Under the pieces are notes generated by a model. That model was not told where the DNA came from and ran no database searches. It worked only from the letters and a program-made list of their open reading frames with translations. From Chrysogorgia sp. JL179-B06 (taxonomy: Eukaryota > Cnidaria > Anthozoa > Scleralcyonacea > Chrysogorgiidae): a stretch of 64,000 bases of DNA. A program made the translations under genes and the position numbers. This document shows positions 48,424-60,245 of this stretch, piece after piece. Where the stretch lies: positions 5,832,001 through 5,896,000 of the forward strand of contig JAYKKM010000439.1 in the NCBI GenBank assembly GCA_035772405.1, given 5' to 3'. Every line of letters starts with the position of its first letter. Within the stretch, counting starts at the first letter, position 1.

Positions 48424-48830
48424 GAATGCAATATCCGTCACTCACTGCAATTACTTAAACCATAAAAGCTAAAAGTATGATCTCAAGAAACATCCAAGTC
48501 ATGTGACCATGACATGTGAGCTATCAAGGTTCAATATGAACGCTATACCAATTCTCTTGTTACAGATGACATCATGACAACATATTGTGAAAGTTTAAAG
48601 ATGTTAACTTATCAGTTGACTTGAATGACGGCCATTTTTGTTAACTGGCAGTATTAAATTAAAATGTTGTGGCAACATTAAAATGCGGAAAGTGTCATAT
48701 CTTGATATATCTTTATTATTGTCACATGGCATCCACATTGATAAATAATACTTTTTGTAATTTCCGCTGCCACTGACATCGCCGTTGAATATCATATCAG
48801 TGATACTATACAATCAGTCTTCTATCTAAG
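48424..48830. other. Gene-free stretch
   Basis: Unique sequence. A 69-codon minus ORF (48604-48813) has no recognisable features. Confidence 0.35.
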
Positions 48831-48998
48831 GGCTGGTTTCCACGCGCTATTTTTATCTCGCGATCGACTTTTTTCGATCGCTTTCTTTTGTTTTATGAGC
48901 ACTCGGCTGGAACGGATCCGGTCGAGTGCTCATACGACAAAAGAAAGCGATCGAAAAAAGTAGATAGCGAGATAAAAGTAGCGAGTGGAAATTAACCT
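48831..48998. mobile_element. Palindromic MITE
   Basis: GGCTGGTTTCCACGCGCTA ... CGATCGCTTTCTTTTGTT ... GAGCACTCGG folds onto CCGGTCGAGTGCTC ... AAAGAAAGCGATCG ... GCGAGTGGAAATTAACC, with arms of about 75 bp. Confidence 0.75.
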
Positions 48999-49345
48999 TT
49001 AGACAGCATGAATATATATTGTCTAAGATATTTGTTAGAAAAACCTGTGGAAAAACAAATATAAACGGTCTTGCATTGTAATACTAACCAACGCATTACC
49101 CGCAGACCCGCCCATGCTGTCGCAACTCGCAAGTTGTTCGTGCATTTAAGCGAAACGATGTTCTCGTTGAAATTTAGACGTCGCGTTCACTAAAATGTGG
49201 AATGCCTTTCAGATAAAAGAGGCCGTTCCGGTTAAAATGTTATTGAAAGGTTATTAAATGTTTAAGTAAAAACAAATTACATTTCTTCGTCATTTTCATC
49301 TTTTGAACACAAGAGGTGTTTTGTCGAAGCGATCAACTACTTTAT

Positions 49346-49466
<121 letters not shown>

Positions 49467-49799
49467 GACGTATTAGGAGCATTATACAATAGTCTCAATG
49501 CTCTTTATGAGCTGACAAGAATAATATTAATGGAGAAATTTAAAAAATACTAAAAATAAATACCTGCATGCTTCTGACGGAAGTCCGCAAGTGAAAATGT
49601 TAGTAAAACATTAATAAATCTGCATGTCTTAATTACCTAGTAAATAGTAATTTTATAGTTTGATCCTCTGTAGGTGGTTAAAGAAGGTGGTTTATAGTCA
49701 ATGACGAAATTTGTACCCATCGCGTCCCTCCCATCAAACTACATTAGTACATTAAATATTCCCCCTATAGGCTGGGTGTGATATAATAATAATAATAAA

Positions 49800-50165
49800 G
49801 GCGTATAGGAGCATTATACAATAGTCTCAATTGCCCTTACAACAATACATTCCTAATGTTACTTATAAAACTAATTACAGTTTCATTATAAGATATATAA
49901 AGGCTACTACATATATATTTACCACTATGAACAAAAAACTATTAATTTTGGGGTAATGAATTCCACAGTTTCGGTGCGGCAACTAAGAATGTTCTCTCTC
50001 CATGAGTCATCGTTTTGGATTTTGGCTCAATTAGCAGATTTCGGTCAGATGATCTCAAAGCACGAGTAGGTTTATATTTAATAAATCAGTAATATAAATA
50101 GGTGCCTGGCCATGTAAAGCTTTGAAAGTAATTAGGTACAGACCATAATGGAAAGGCCATTACAC
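49800..50165 (-). pseudogene. 3' end of an APE-class LINE (CR1/L2-like)
   Basis: Minus strand: HYGLYLITFKALHGQAPIYI (about 50162-50095), a frame change, KPTRALRSSDRNLL, and RTFLVAAPKLWNSLPQN ending near 49950. This AP-x-Y-I ... LRSS ... AAPxLWNSLP series is the standard C-terminus of CR1/L2/Rex-type LINE ORF2 proteins. The UTR ends in (ATT)n on its own strand. A second, shorter UTR piece of the same family is at about 49465-49500. Confidence 0.75.
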
Positions 50166-50798
50166 CTGAACCTAACACCCAAGTAACTGAACAACTGCCA
50201 AAAACTCGGCAACATATAAGTCTGGACCTAACCATCCACACGAGTAAGTAAAGTGATTGTATATAGTGTTAAGATAGGAATGTCAGCATCAACCTCTGTT
50301 CCCGCCACCGGCCTCCGGGTATATCTTCAATGTAAATATTAGTTGTCAGTTGATGATATTTTCTTGTATTCCTATTGGTTCAAGGATTTGTTTATGAAGG
50401 AAAACAATTTTAGAAATGCTGGTGTTTGAAATGGTCAGAGTAGTATAAAACAAGGAAGCCACTAAAGCCAGTGACACGGGCTCTGGATACGAGATTGGTG
50501 ATAATACTCAACATATTCACATTTTATTACTCGAATCACATTGATGTCATAACAGCTTACAAAGGTCACAAAGCATCAACATTCATTCAGTCAGCAAGCG
50601 TTAAAATCAAACTAGTGAGTTGATAAATTAATGACTCTGATAAGGAAATTGGAATAATATTGCAAAAATGCATTGGGAGAGGAAGAAAAGAATCTGCAAG
50701 AAATAACACTATCAAAACAACAGTGCGGAAACGCAAATTAGGGACAAGCATACATTCTATACATTCCTTATTAACCACGACGACAAACGATAACTATT
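50166..50798. other. Gene-free stretch
   Basis: No supported gene; overlapping ORFs of 63 and 90 codons on opposite strands near 50587-50932 fall partly in the following MITE. Confidence 0.35.
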
Positions 50799-51005
50799 TG
50801 ACAAATAGATTCCATTTTGATGTTGTCTGTTCAGTTATAGATGCACAGATGACGTCAAAACGTGGTAAGAACAAAAAAGTGGCCCACAAGACGATAGTCG
50901 AGTGGGTCACTGATGTTCTTACCACGTTCTGATTTCCTCTGAGCATCTATAATTATAACTGAACAGACAACGGCAAAATAAATGGAATCTATTTGTTTTA
51001 TACAA
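50799..51005. mobile_element. Palindromic MITE
   Basis: ACAAATAGATTCCATTTTGA ... AACGTGGTAAGAAC ... GTGGCCCAC is mirrored by GTGGGTCAC ... GTTCTTACCACGTT ... TGGAATCTATTTGT, arms about 95 bp. Interior CGATAGTCGAG hairpin. The type is one I associate with anthozoan genomes. Confidence 0.75.
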
Positions 51006-51563
51006 TAAAAATTGAAAACCAACCATTCAAAAGGCTTGTTCTTTGGCGATTTCTGGGGCATGAAAAAAGATAAAAGCAGACGGCTGACGTGTATGGCGTG
51101 AGCTGACGTGCATGATCCGTGCATCTGCCCTCTAATAGATCATGGCCAACAACAAATGAGAATACGCATAGTAAACAGGTTATTGTATAAATATTTATAA
51201 AATGAGTTCATTACTCGGGGTAATTCATGATCAAGTTAGTTGAACACATGAGTTGTCCAACTGCGGATCTGATCAAAAAAAACGACCGCGGCTGGCGGCC
51301 TCTGGCCCTCTACTGATTTTTGGACAGACGTTTATGCATACAATAGTCAATTGATATATATGATCCTGTATTGTATGCTACTATACAGAAGCTTTTCCAC
51401 CTTAATACTTGCTCTAATCATGCAGCTACTATATATAAACCAGATCGAGCGAACGTGGCAATCGATTGTGGTATGTAATGTGATATGCAAAGGTACTACG
51501 ATTATCTATATCTATCCCTCTATCCGCCATCTATCCGCCATATATATATATATATAGGGCAAC

Positions 51564-51768
51564 GGCTTCCGTAGCTCAGCACTAGCATCGCAGGGTCGCG
51601 GGTTCAATTCCAGCCGGAAGGCCTTGAAGTTGCATTTTTCGCAACTGGTCCCGGTTTGGTCTTAAAATGTATGTATTCCAACACTCGAAATTTTCCTTCA
51701 CCATAATCCTTTCAACATGTAGTTTGATCGAGTGAAATGCCAAATATTATATATATATATATATATTA
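51564..51768 (+). repeat. Single tRNA-related unit, deleted in the D arm
   Basis: GGCTTCCGTAGCTCAG is fused to CACTAGCATCGCAGGG, removing part of the A-box region and D arm. The B box and downstream flank match the 278-bp family. (TA)n tracts lie on both sides (51540-51556 and 51750-51766). Confidence 0.8.
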
Positions 51769-51848
51769 GAACAACGAACTTGTCGTGGTAACAACACTAC
51801 AGTATATAAACACATTTACCAATAATCTAAGAATGGCGTAATGTTGGT

Positions 51849-52607
51849 TGGAGTAAAGGACGAGAAAAAAGAGATGAGTTCTTGACTTAAAAGAACTGTT
51901 TAACGACTTGAGAAAATAATAGGCTTAAAAGAAAAGACCACGATGCATTTCGGCAGACAATTTCTTATCAAGTGCTACGTCTGCTAACTAATCATTGAAA
52001 TTTGACGGATATTTATAATAACTGAAGTGACTTACGTCATCGCCGCGTGAGCGGAGATGACCAGCTATAAAATAAAGACATATTGAAAACAAAATCTTCT
52101 TTTTTAGTGATAGAATCAAACAATATGTGCCTAGTGTTATTCGTAATAAAACCAAACCATCACGTCAACAGCCCAGAGACAATGCCGTTCCGATTCATTT
52201 ATTACTTATGACTCATCCTGCATCGGTAAACACCTATTATCCAACGAACAATGCGCCGAATCCTATTGTGACAGTAACTTTAGAATTCTTTCAAAATGTC
52301 GCTCTTCCTTTCAATTAAAGGTAATGGCATCTGTCTATATTAAACTTTCAGATCCTGATTTATGTAAACAAAAATATTTTGTTTTCAATATGCCTTTATT
52401 TTATCTAGTCATCCGCGCTCATGCGGCGATGACGTAAGTCACTTCAGTTATTATAAATATCCGTCAAATTTCAATGATTAGTTAGCAGACGTAGCACTTG
52501 ATAAGTTGTCTGCCGTAATGCATCGTGCTCTTTTCTTTTAAGCCTATTATTTTCTCAAGTCTTTAAACAGTTTTTTTTAAGAACTCATCTCTTTTTTCTC
52601 GTCCTTT
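51849..52607. mobile_element. Inverted-repeat element with hammerhead-like motifs in both arms
   Basis: Arms of about 240 bp (51852-52095 and 52373-52605) pair closely: AAAAGAGATGAGTTCTTGAC ... GTGACTTACGTCATCGCCGC with its complement. Both contain GCAC-TTGATAA ... TGCC-G(A/T)AA-TGCA-TC-GTG, a hammerhead-like order with altered core. The spacer (about 52096-52372) holds a 63-codon ORF without recognisable product. Confidence 0.7.
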
Positions 52608-53617
52608 TTAACTACTGTAACACGAGTGGAAGTTTGGGAGAACGAGAAATCAGTGGGTATTTCGAGTTCTCCCAAACTTTTACGAGTGTTTCTATAACGT
52701 ATCAATGGGAACACGGAAGATGTTTTCTATTTCTTTTATAAAATAACACTGAGGAAATAAGTAATAAGACTCTTTTATTAAAATGATGAAAATATACATT
52801 CTCCTTACTCACGCTATAAACAGCGTCGTCACGGCTCTTCAAATGAACATAAACGCTCTTAACTGTGAAGAAAAGCATCCGATCTTCTCTTTTTTTCTTC
52901 TTGTTGACTGTCACAGAACATAGTTATCGACATTTTAGCTGTTTGTGAGCAAAGGTTCGTCTTACAGTCTATTTTATAAAAATGGCGGGAAAAGCCATGT
53001 TTTCGGCTTTCAGCCAATCAGCGCGTGTGTTTTTAAATTGTCGTTGTTTTTGCTGCCGTAGGCAGCACACTAATCTTGACTTGGCTTGTTGTGTCTCGTA
53101 CCTAGACTTGTTTGAGGAACTATGTATAGTCAACGAAATCTCGATTTGTGTAAGTTGCCCTCTGTTTGTCGAGATAATTGTTCAGTTTTATGACGTTTTG
53201 TGACGTAGAGCTTTATCACGTTTATTAAAGTTCCTTACCTTTCGCTGAACGATCTGTTCTGCCTTCAGTAAGGAAGTAATCTCTTGTCAAGGTAAGACGA
53301 CTAAGATAGTTATTTATGTATACTTAATTTTTCTTTTTAAACGCTCACCAAACAGAAATATGGCTCAGTGACTGCGAGGTATCTGCGATTACTTGCCATC
53401 ACAGCATCACTTGTCATGGGCATGATATCAAATTGTTTTGTTTTTGAATACAGTTTCCTTCTATTTTAGGTGTGTGTTGGTGTGAGTTCATTGTTTCTCA
53501 CGATAATGAGCATGAAGAAGAATGCACATTCGTGCACCTGATACACAGCTGTGAGATATAAAGCGACAGAATATATTGAACTATATTTTCATACAAGAAA
53601 CAAATTCTGATTAACTT
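52608..53617. other. Gene-free stretch with short palindromes
   Basis: AGTTTGGGAGAACGAGAAAT is mirrored by ATTTCGAGTTCTCCCAAACT near 52630-52680, ending in a ACACGAGTGG / TACGAGTGTTT pair. An ORF of 73 codons at 52982 is not recognised. No gene. Confidence 0.4.
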
Positions 53618-53875
53618 ACGATCGTTGCAAAAATTGTTGGGACACCTGTGCAGTTATACCCTCTCCTCCCCCTCCCCCCTGTTCAATGTTGCCGTTATCA
53701 ACATTTGGGGCTAACTGTGGCAAAGTGAAGAGGCGCACAAGCCCAAACAAGCATCAACATTGAAATGGGGGAAGGGGGGAAGGCAATGTAGCCCTTGCCG
53801 TACGTTTACTCATACCACAGAGGATACCTTGTTTTTTTTCGGCTGTCCCAACTAATTTATGCAACGATTGTAGTT
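53618..53875. mobile_element. MITE with about 28-bp terminal inverted repeats
   Basis: TACGATCGTTGCAAAAATTG, TTGGGACA at left and TGTCCCAACTAATTTATGCA, ACGATTGTA at right. C-rich and G-rich internal segments (CTCCTCCCCCTCCCCC / GGGGGAAGGGGGG) and AATGTTG / CAACATT also pair. Confidence 0.7.
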
Positions 53876-54342
53876 TATCAACTGTTATAATGTCAACTTT
53901 TTGTGTTCATATTGAACTGGTAGCCATAATCTTGCCTTTGTGACAAGGCCTCACCTATGATCCAGCAAGCTCATTGTGAGCTCCATATATATGTAGAACT
54001 CACTACTCTGGTATTACCTAAACCATAACGGCATGGCATGGGTACGAGGCTGTACTATCTCCACTGCGACTTTGACTTCAATAAGCCCCACCACTTATTT
54101 TTGCAATTTTGCACAATATCACGACTGCCTTGGATTTTGAGGCAGCACTTCTCTTACGATAGTAACTTCTAGTATAAATATATATATAATGCACAGAAAG
54201 CCAGCTTTCATCCAGGTCCTACGGTAAAATTTACTGAACATCAGCAAGCGCGGGAACGCTTAAAAACTTCTTTTATCAACGTTTCGTCCAAATTCGGGGC
54301 ACTACCCTTTCTTCAGAATCCAACACTCTGACATATCAAAAA

Positions 54343-54768
54343 TCTTATACTATTAGGACAACAAGGATCTGGAATGTACTACCAAAATCTATTATCAGTA
54401 AATATATCACTCTAACAACCTTTAAAAATTCACTGCTCAATTACTATCATTATACTCTAGAAAACAATTACAATTTAGATGACCCTCGCTCCTGGAAAAT
54501 AATTTGCCTTAAATGCAACCAGGCACGTGACTTAACAAAACCACTTTCATGTTGTTTCTAGTTTGTATCTGTATTTGTATATTGTAATTATCTGTAACTA
54601 TATATATAAGCTGTGTCAATTGTTTAGTTTACATAGGGACCGCAGTAATTGGCCAAAGCTGTTGCGGACACCCTGCCATTGTCTTGTATATGTTATTGTG
54701 TAAATATTTGTTCTCTAGTCTAGATGTGGCAAAGCTTATAAAACAAATAAAAATAAATAAATAAAGTA
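54343..54768 (+). pseudogene. 5'-truncated LINE end (APE class)
   Basis: An open frame of 72 codons to TAG at 54559-54561 contains RTTRIWNVLPKSI, TTFKNSLLNYYHY, WKIICLKCNQARDL and a final SCCF. The RIWNxLP...TFKxxL pattern is the C-terminus of an APE-class LINE protein, different from the one at 49.8 kb. The 3' UTR ends in an AATAAATAAATAAA tail at 54768. The 5' edge abuts a CGAAACGTTGATAAAAG-type inverted fragment (54260-54340) of Penelope-like character. Confidence 0.75.
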
Positions 54769-55284
54769 AGATGTAGCTACAATCCACAGTGCTTTTATAG
54801 ACAAATAAAATTATGAATATTACATAAAATATATAGAGTTAAATAAAATCGCGCAGTTCAATCCTTTGGGAATATACGTATCCAGTTTAAAGAGCGAAAA
54901 CGCGCACGAGGGGACTGTCTGCAGGACTTACTATCCGTTACATAGAGTGTCCGTTAGTAGAGGTTCTATATTGTATATAAATGCATCATGTAAAATAAAT
55001 CTTCTTATTATACATGTATGGCTTGGCTGGTGAGCGGTTTTAATGCAGCTTTTCTGCAATATGATTAGTTCCTGAGAAGTCTTTATAAACCGTTCTCAAA
55101 CTCATTAATAATTCATGAATTATCGTAGCCAATCCATGAACGTATACCACATCACATGCATGAGTTTTGATACCCAATGAAAACCTGTAGGAAACTTCCT
55201 AGTGAACTGGATCACATTTCTTAATCTACATATTAAAATAAAATCGCTATGGGAGCAAATCGCTATATACTCGTTTGAGAAGCT
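54769..55284. other. Gene-free stretch
   Basis: No supported feature on either strand. Confidence 0.35.
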
Positions 55285-55430
55285 AGATCAAACACTCGTT
55301 TGTCGTGTTTCATCAGGGGACTCCAAACACTCGAAAACAATAAAAACCTCGGGCTACGCCCTCGGTTTTCATTTGTTTTCTCGTGTTTGGAACCCCTGAT
55401 GAAACACTCAAACTCGTGTTTGATCCATTA
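55285..55430. mobile_element. Palindromic MITE
   Basis: AAACACTCGTTTGTCGTGTT, TCATCAGGGGACTCCAAACA at left mirrors TGTTTGGAACCCCTGATGAA, ACACTCAAACTCGTGTTT at right; centre AAAACCTCGGGCTACGCCCT is a hairpin. Confidence 0.7.
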
Positions 55431-55439
55431 CTTAAAAAA

Positions 55440-55735
55440 CTCATTAATAATTCATGAGCCGAAAACAAAGGAAATCAGCACCGAGACGGTGGTTTGGATA
55501 TCAGAGGAAGAAATTACATAAATTAAGCCAACTTTCACCTCGATTTTCTCTTAAAATACTGATTTGTTTGAGATGTAATATGAAACACTCGGAAGAGTCT
55601 TTCATCCGGATATCCAAACACCTCGAAGTTTGTTAAAAAACCTCGACTTCGCCTCGGTTTTCAACAAACGTCTCGGTGTTTGGATTATTGGATATCCTGA
55701 TGAAACACACTTCCTCGTGTTTCATATATTACGTA
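55440..55735. mobile_element. Palindromic MITE with flanks
   Basis: Core 55570-55735: TGAAACACTCGGAAGAG ... CATCCGGATATCCAAACACC against GGTGTTTGGATTATTGG ... CCTGATGAAACACACTTCC. The sequence before it (55445-55560) matches, inverted, the flank of the 22.0-kb palindrome (GAAATCAGCACCGAGACGG, CACCTCGATTTTCTCTTAA). Confidence 0.65.
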
Positions 55736-55799
55736 AAGACCGGTCATTACGCAACAGCTGAAAATATTACGAAAACATTGACGAAATTTGAAAAATTTA

Positions 55800-55975
55800 A
55801 GAGCCATATAATAAAAACCTTATTAACCTCGCTTGGTCGGATTTTACGGTAACATAATCCTGCCCTTGGTCTTTTTGCACAGACGTCACTCCTTTTTCGC
55901 TCGCTCTGTACTGAAAGACCTCAGGCAGGATAACGTTGCCGTTAAGACCTCCCGCTCGGTCAATAAGTGTTTAAA
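55800..55975. mobile_element. Palindromic MITE (weak)
   Basis: GGTCGGATTTTACGGTAAC ... ATCCTGCC...GGTCTTT at left pairs imperfectly with AAAGACC...GGCAGGATAACGTTGCCG at right. ORFs here are not coding. Confidence 0.45.
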
Positions 55976-56077
55976 TAGGTCAACTTTACATAAGATGCAA
56001 CTCTTTAGTTTCTTGGAAGAGTTGCATACATATTTCTGTGATAACAACCACTGTAATTAATATGCAGAAATACTGAC

Positions 56078-58709
56078 CTGCACCAATGGCAAAAAACATT
56101 CTTTTTCTTGATCCTCCTTGGACTTCCTTAATTATATTTTTGGCCATTTGTTGGTTACGTTTAAGTAGCAGTTCCTGAGTTAATGATTTTTCAAACTCTT
56201 TTATGGCTTGCTTCCTTGCGTTCTGGGCGTATTTAATTTCGTTGTCATTGTGAGAAAAAATATATTTGCTTAGATTTCCACAAAGGTAGTGATATGTTAA
56301 CATATTTGTCGTTGGTAAACTGATTTTGTCTTCACTTGCAAGATTGTATTTTGTGAGCATATCGTTTAAATAAAGGATGGCCTGAAAAGAATAAAAGGAA
56401 ATGTCAACCTAGAGCAGTGTTGAGATGAAAATACAGTTATTACTTTACTACTGCAATTATTATAATCATCGTTATAATTTCCTTCTTTCATTAGTTCTCC
56501 ATAATTACAACTCAAAGGTATATAAAGAATAAAAGGAAATGTCAATAGAGCAGTGTTGAGATGAAAATACAGTTATTACTTTACTATACTGCAATTATTA
56601 TAATCATCGTTATAATTTCCTTCCTTCATTAGTTCTCCATAATTACAACTCCAAGGTATGATATATAATCAAGAAACTTAGTAAGGCGAGTTCATGTCTG
56701 ACTGTCTGTATATGTCTTGACTCAACCGTAAATCCTGGTTTCGATTCCATATAGTCGTAACACTCGGCGACTGAGTCGCGATTGTTTTTTTTCTACATGG
56801 AAACATTTTGTCGGCGGCGTCAGTCGCCGAAACTTTTGCCTGTCTGCGTAGTCGCGCATAGCGTCTTGGAACGTTTTTACGCGCGACTATGTTTTGATAA
56901 TATTCTAAACCAAACCCTAAAACTAACCCTAACCTATTAAAAAGAAAAAAAAATTGGAAAAATCATATTCACCCAACACTCGAACCCCCACAAGTAAAAC
57001 TACTCAGCTATGCAAGCGAACTTGAAATATTCGGATGATAATCAATATTTATGTAATCCCATTGTAAGTGAACCATATAATAAAAAGATGCTACCGACCG
57101 TCTACGGATTCCAAATTAGCTGTGTCGTCGCCGACAATAAATATATCCCACAATGCACTTTGCGGCTAATTTCAAAATGGCTTCCCTGCACTTAACAACC
57201 CGTTGTCGACGACTTTCAACCCGTTGTCATCGGCGACTCAATTTCCTAGACTGAGTCGGAGACTGCTCACCGACTGAGTCGCCAACTGTTACGACTATGT
57301 GGAAACCAGGCTTAATAGGAAGTAATAGATCAATACAATATGAACGGCCGAATTGTATGCTGGCATCAACAAAGCGAGCCGGAGGCGTACATATATAACG
57401 ATCGAAATTTGAATCCAGTTAAAATTAGCAAGTTTATTTAAATCAAGACGATTCTGTATCTGATTTATGACTACTAATTAGGCAGCCATTTTGATTTTTA
57501 CTTGGTGTTAATTGTTATTTACTGTTCATGAAGAGATTTTGAACTCTGGAAACATGTATTTATGTTATGTGATATATCAAATTAGCTGAGAAGCACAGAA
57601 ATATTTCTTCAGACATGTGTAAAAGGTACATTTACAGAATTGTATAACTATTTCGTTAGATCACATGCATGAGTTAATAGAAGGATTAGAGATAACCGGC
57701 AATACGGTGCCAGTTGATACATGTTTCACTGTAGATAAACCATTCATCTGAATATATTAGTGGCATCAGATAAAATTTAATTAATAAATTCTTTAAATAA
57801 ACACATCACCTGACTTGTATTCACGTTGTTCAGCCCACAATGTTCCTTTGTACTTTCTATATTTCCGATCTCCTTGCGGGCCCGTCTAGCTTTTTTGTAC
57901 AAATAAAAATCCAGAGACGGTATGCCACTTGTCTTCACATAATCCTTATTAAGTGACGCTAGTTGTAACAACATCCAAACAGGTCGCTTTCTTTGCCAAT
58001 TTCTCGTCATATCCTTAAACAATCTTTCAGGATTGCTCCATCGTTTTGTTTGGTTCTTGTTTACCCACGAAGGCATTTGAGACTGAACAAAACCGAGGTA
58101 TCTTCGCAATTTCGAGAAAACAGTTGGAGGAAGTAGCGTGGAAAGCTTTTGCTTGTTTGGTAGCAGCTGACACTTCATAATTGTCAACAAATAATGACTA
58201 CTCGTTAAGTCAATTTCAAAGTAAACTTTTTTGCTGGATTTGAACGCTTGCTTGACATTTCGTGGTAACATAGGCCAAACTGTTGTGTAAGGGCGATGGA
58301 TAGTTCCAAAGAGATAAACGTGTGGGTATTCTTTGAACGTCCATAAGAATGAGTTCCGTTTCCTCCCCTATTATAGTTTAGTGTAGATCATCATGTTACG
58401 AGTCTTATACTAGCGTATCTCAGAAAACAGGCGTTTTCATATAAATTTTCGTTACAGACAGTTATAACACACACCCATAGACAGTGTACTTACCCTGATT
58501 TTAGTCGAACAGCGTTCAACCAGCGCTTTATCAACATCTTTTGACTCTCCAGACTCAGTAAGAAATACAAGCTGTATACAAATATTTTAATAGAAAGAAC
58601 TAATGACTGTATAGCATGAATGTACGCACGGAAAATCATAGCCTTTCAAAATTCTTACCAAGCACACTAAAATGATGGAAGAACGATGTTCCATTACCGC
58701 AATTGACAT
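56078..58709 (-). CDS. TIKI-type metalloprotease (TraB family), four exons, 3' end missing
   Basis: Minus-strand exons 58709-58659, 58571-58494, 58367-57810 and 56381-56078 give 330 residues plus one base. Donors are TTG|GTAAGA, AGG|GTAAGT, CAG|GTGATG and CAG|GTCAGT; the acceptor before exon 4 is excellent (CTTTTATTCTTTTCAG). The signal peptide spans exons 1-2 (SSIILVC-LLVFLTESG). Family hallmarks: CSTKIRGRKRNSFLWTF (38-54), the GTIH metal-site motif (64-67), VYFEIDLT with Glu94, CQLLP, NWQRKRPVW, CGNLSKYIF, LLLKRNQQM and FFAIGAG at the end. Family TIKI proteins are membrane-anchored and cleave the Wnt N-terminus. The GAG motif is cut by the intron, so the conserved histidine after it, the rest of the domain and the anchor must be in exons I could not find. 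The exon 1 boundary is inferred. Confidence 0.88.
56389..56660. repeat. 137-bp tandem duplication in a TIKI intron
   Basis: AGAATAAAAGGAAATGTCAA starts at 56389 and again at 56526, and the two copies differ by a few bases. The duplication begins inside the polypyrimidine tract of the exon 4 acceptor, so the intron carries a second pyrimidine tract upstream. Confidence 0.85.
56727..57313. mobile_element. Non-autonomous DNA transposon in a TIKI intron
   Basis: Terminal inverted repeats of about 50 bp: CCTGGTTTCGATTCCATATA, GTCGTAACA, GGCGACTGAGTCGC at left and CGACTGAGTCGCCAACTG, TTACGACTATGTGGAAACCA, GG at right. The interior has CCTAAAACTAACCCTAACC and a 61-codon ORF without known features. 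Confidence 0.75.
57314..57776. other. TIKI intron sequence
   Basis: Part of the third intron. Nothing else recognised. Confidence 0.5.
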
Positions 58710-59950
58710 ATAGTGTTGATCTCTTGAGTGTCAAAGGCATAAGTTCATCTATACGTGTTATTCAAGCTATTATCAACCTATACTACTTGGAATCGTATTT
58801 CACACCAGACCATGTATGATTTTGATTGTTATCCACTCATGCAATACTTGTTATCGCGTTATAAATAACTGTTGAGTGAATGGCAACGCTGTTTGTTCTA
58901 TTTTGTAGTTTTTCGTTGAATTCATCAACAGATCACACAAATATAGACTTCATAGAAAAACTGTTCGTTTTATTACAAATGTAACATGCAATGGATTGTC
59001 TGCAGGCAAAAAGAAAACGAGACTCTTTATAAAAACAAACAAATTCTTATCAGTTATCAAAATACCTCGATGTTCTGCCCCCGTTAAAAGGTTAATGCTC
59101 AACATGTGTTATATGTCATTCGATAAGTGCAGTCAGTGAGCCACTTCGCGCGTGTCTCTGTTGCGCGATCGAATTTGATGAATAACGCTATCTATTTTAC
59201 TTCATAATTCGAATACATTCCAGCTTGATATCGCTGATCCAACACTCTGACAAAGTCTTGTATAAATATAAGATTTTGGAGATATATAATATGTAATTCC
59301 AAAGCTGTCATACGAGACAGGTTTAATATATAGCCGTCCGACGTGTGAGGGCTTTCCCCCTCATACTACGAACAGATAATATATTTACTCTGTGACTAAG
59401 CAGATTTAAGCAATACGCTTTTGTAGAATATCTGCATCCTTAGCTTTGTAAGAAGGTCTAACCATCATGGGCAAGTTGCCAATAATCTCATTGCACTGGA
59501 AATGTCGCGGCCAAAAGCCTGCGAGGAAGAAAATCGAATTGTCGGATTGCGGTGTATGATCTGCCTCCAGGAAGTTGTGTTAAGTACAACCCACAATGAT
59601 ATCCTGTTGGAAGGTAAAATCTGTCTCACAATTATTTGAAATCTAGAAGACATTAATAACTTCAATGTAATCTCAGCCACTCTATCATCGTTTAAAATAT
59701 CCAGAGTTGCACTTAAATACCAAATGTATCGCCCTGACGCGTATAATTCATCGTACCACATGTTGCAGCATGTCTGCTTGACAAACATAATTAAAAAAAT
59801 TCCTAGTATAATTAAACCAGAACGTACAACGATTTAAAAAGTCCATCAGAAACATTATTTCATGAAATACATTGTTAGAAGTTAATATTGTTATTAATAC
59901 TTCAAAAATCGCCGTTTCAGACACCTAGACTGTATGCCCTTGACCGTGTT
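58710..59950. other. Upstream region of the TIKI-type gene
   Basis: Unique sequence without supported gene. A 107-codon minus ORF (59465-59788) has no recognisable motif; an upstream non-coding exon or promoter could lie here, but I cannot point to one. Confidence 0.35.
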
Positions 59951-59954
59951 GATT

Positions 59955-60245
59955 GAAAATACGAATGACGTGTGGGAAACATTATTGTGCAAAATTGTTT
60001 AGCCGTTAGCAATGCGCCAGTGTGTTTTATAAAATATATGTATGTTGCACTATAGTGTTTCCCACACGTCATTATTTAGCCGTTAGCAATGCGCCAGCGT
60101 GTATTATAAAAATACGTATGTTGCCTCTAGTGTTTCCCACACGTCATTGTTTAGCCGTTAGCAATGCGCCAAACATTGTTTAGCCGTTTAGTTAGCAATG
60201 CGCCAGCGTGTTTTATAACGAATGACGTGTGGGAAACACTATACG
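59955..60245. repeat. Irregular tandem repeat, about 90-bp unit
   Basis: TTTAGCCGTTAGCAATGCGC occurs four to five times, joined by GTGTTTTATAAAATA and GTGTTTCCCACACGTCAT. The outermost copies of ACGTGTGGGAAACA point inward as an inverted pair, so a palindromic element was internally duplicated. Confidence 0.8.

Noticed and set aside
54265..54330. CTGAAGA ... GAAACGTTGATA on the minus strand as a hammerhead
   Set aside because: Core boxes are there, but stem I partners could not be found and stem II pairing is poor; kept only as a Penelope-like fragment.
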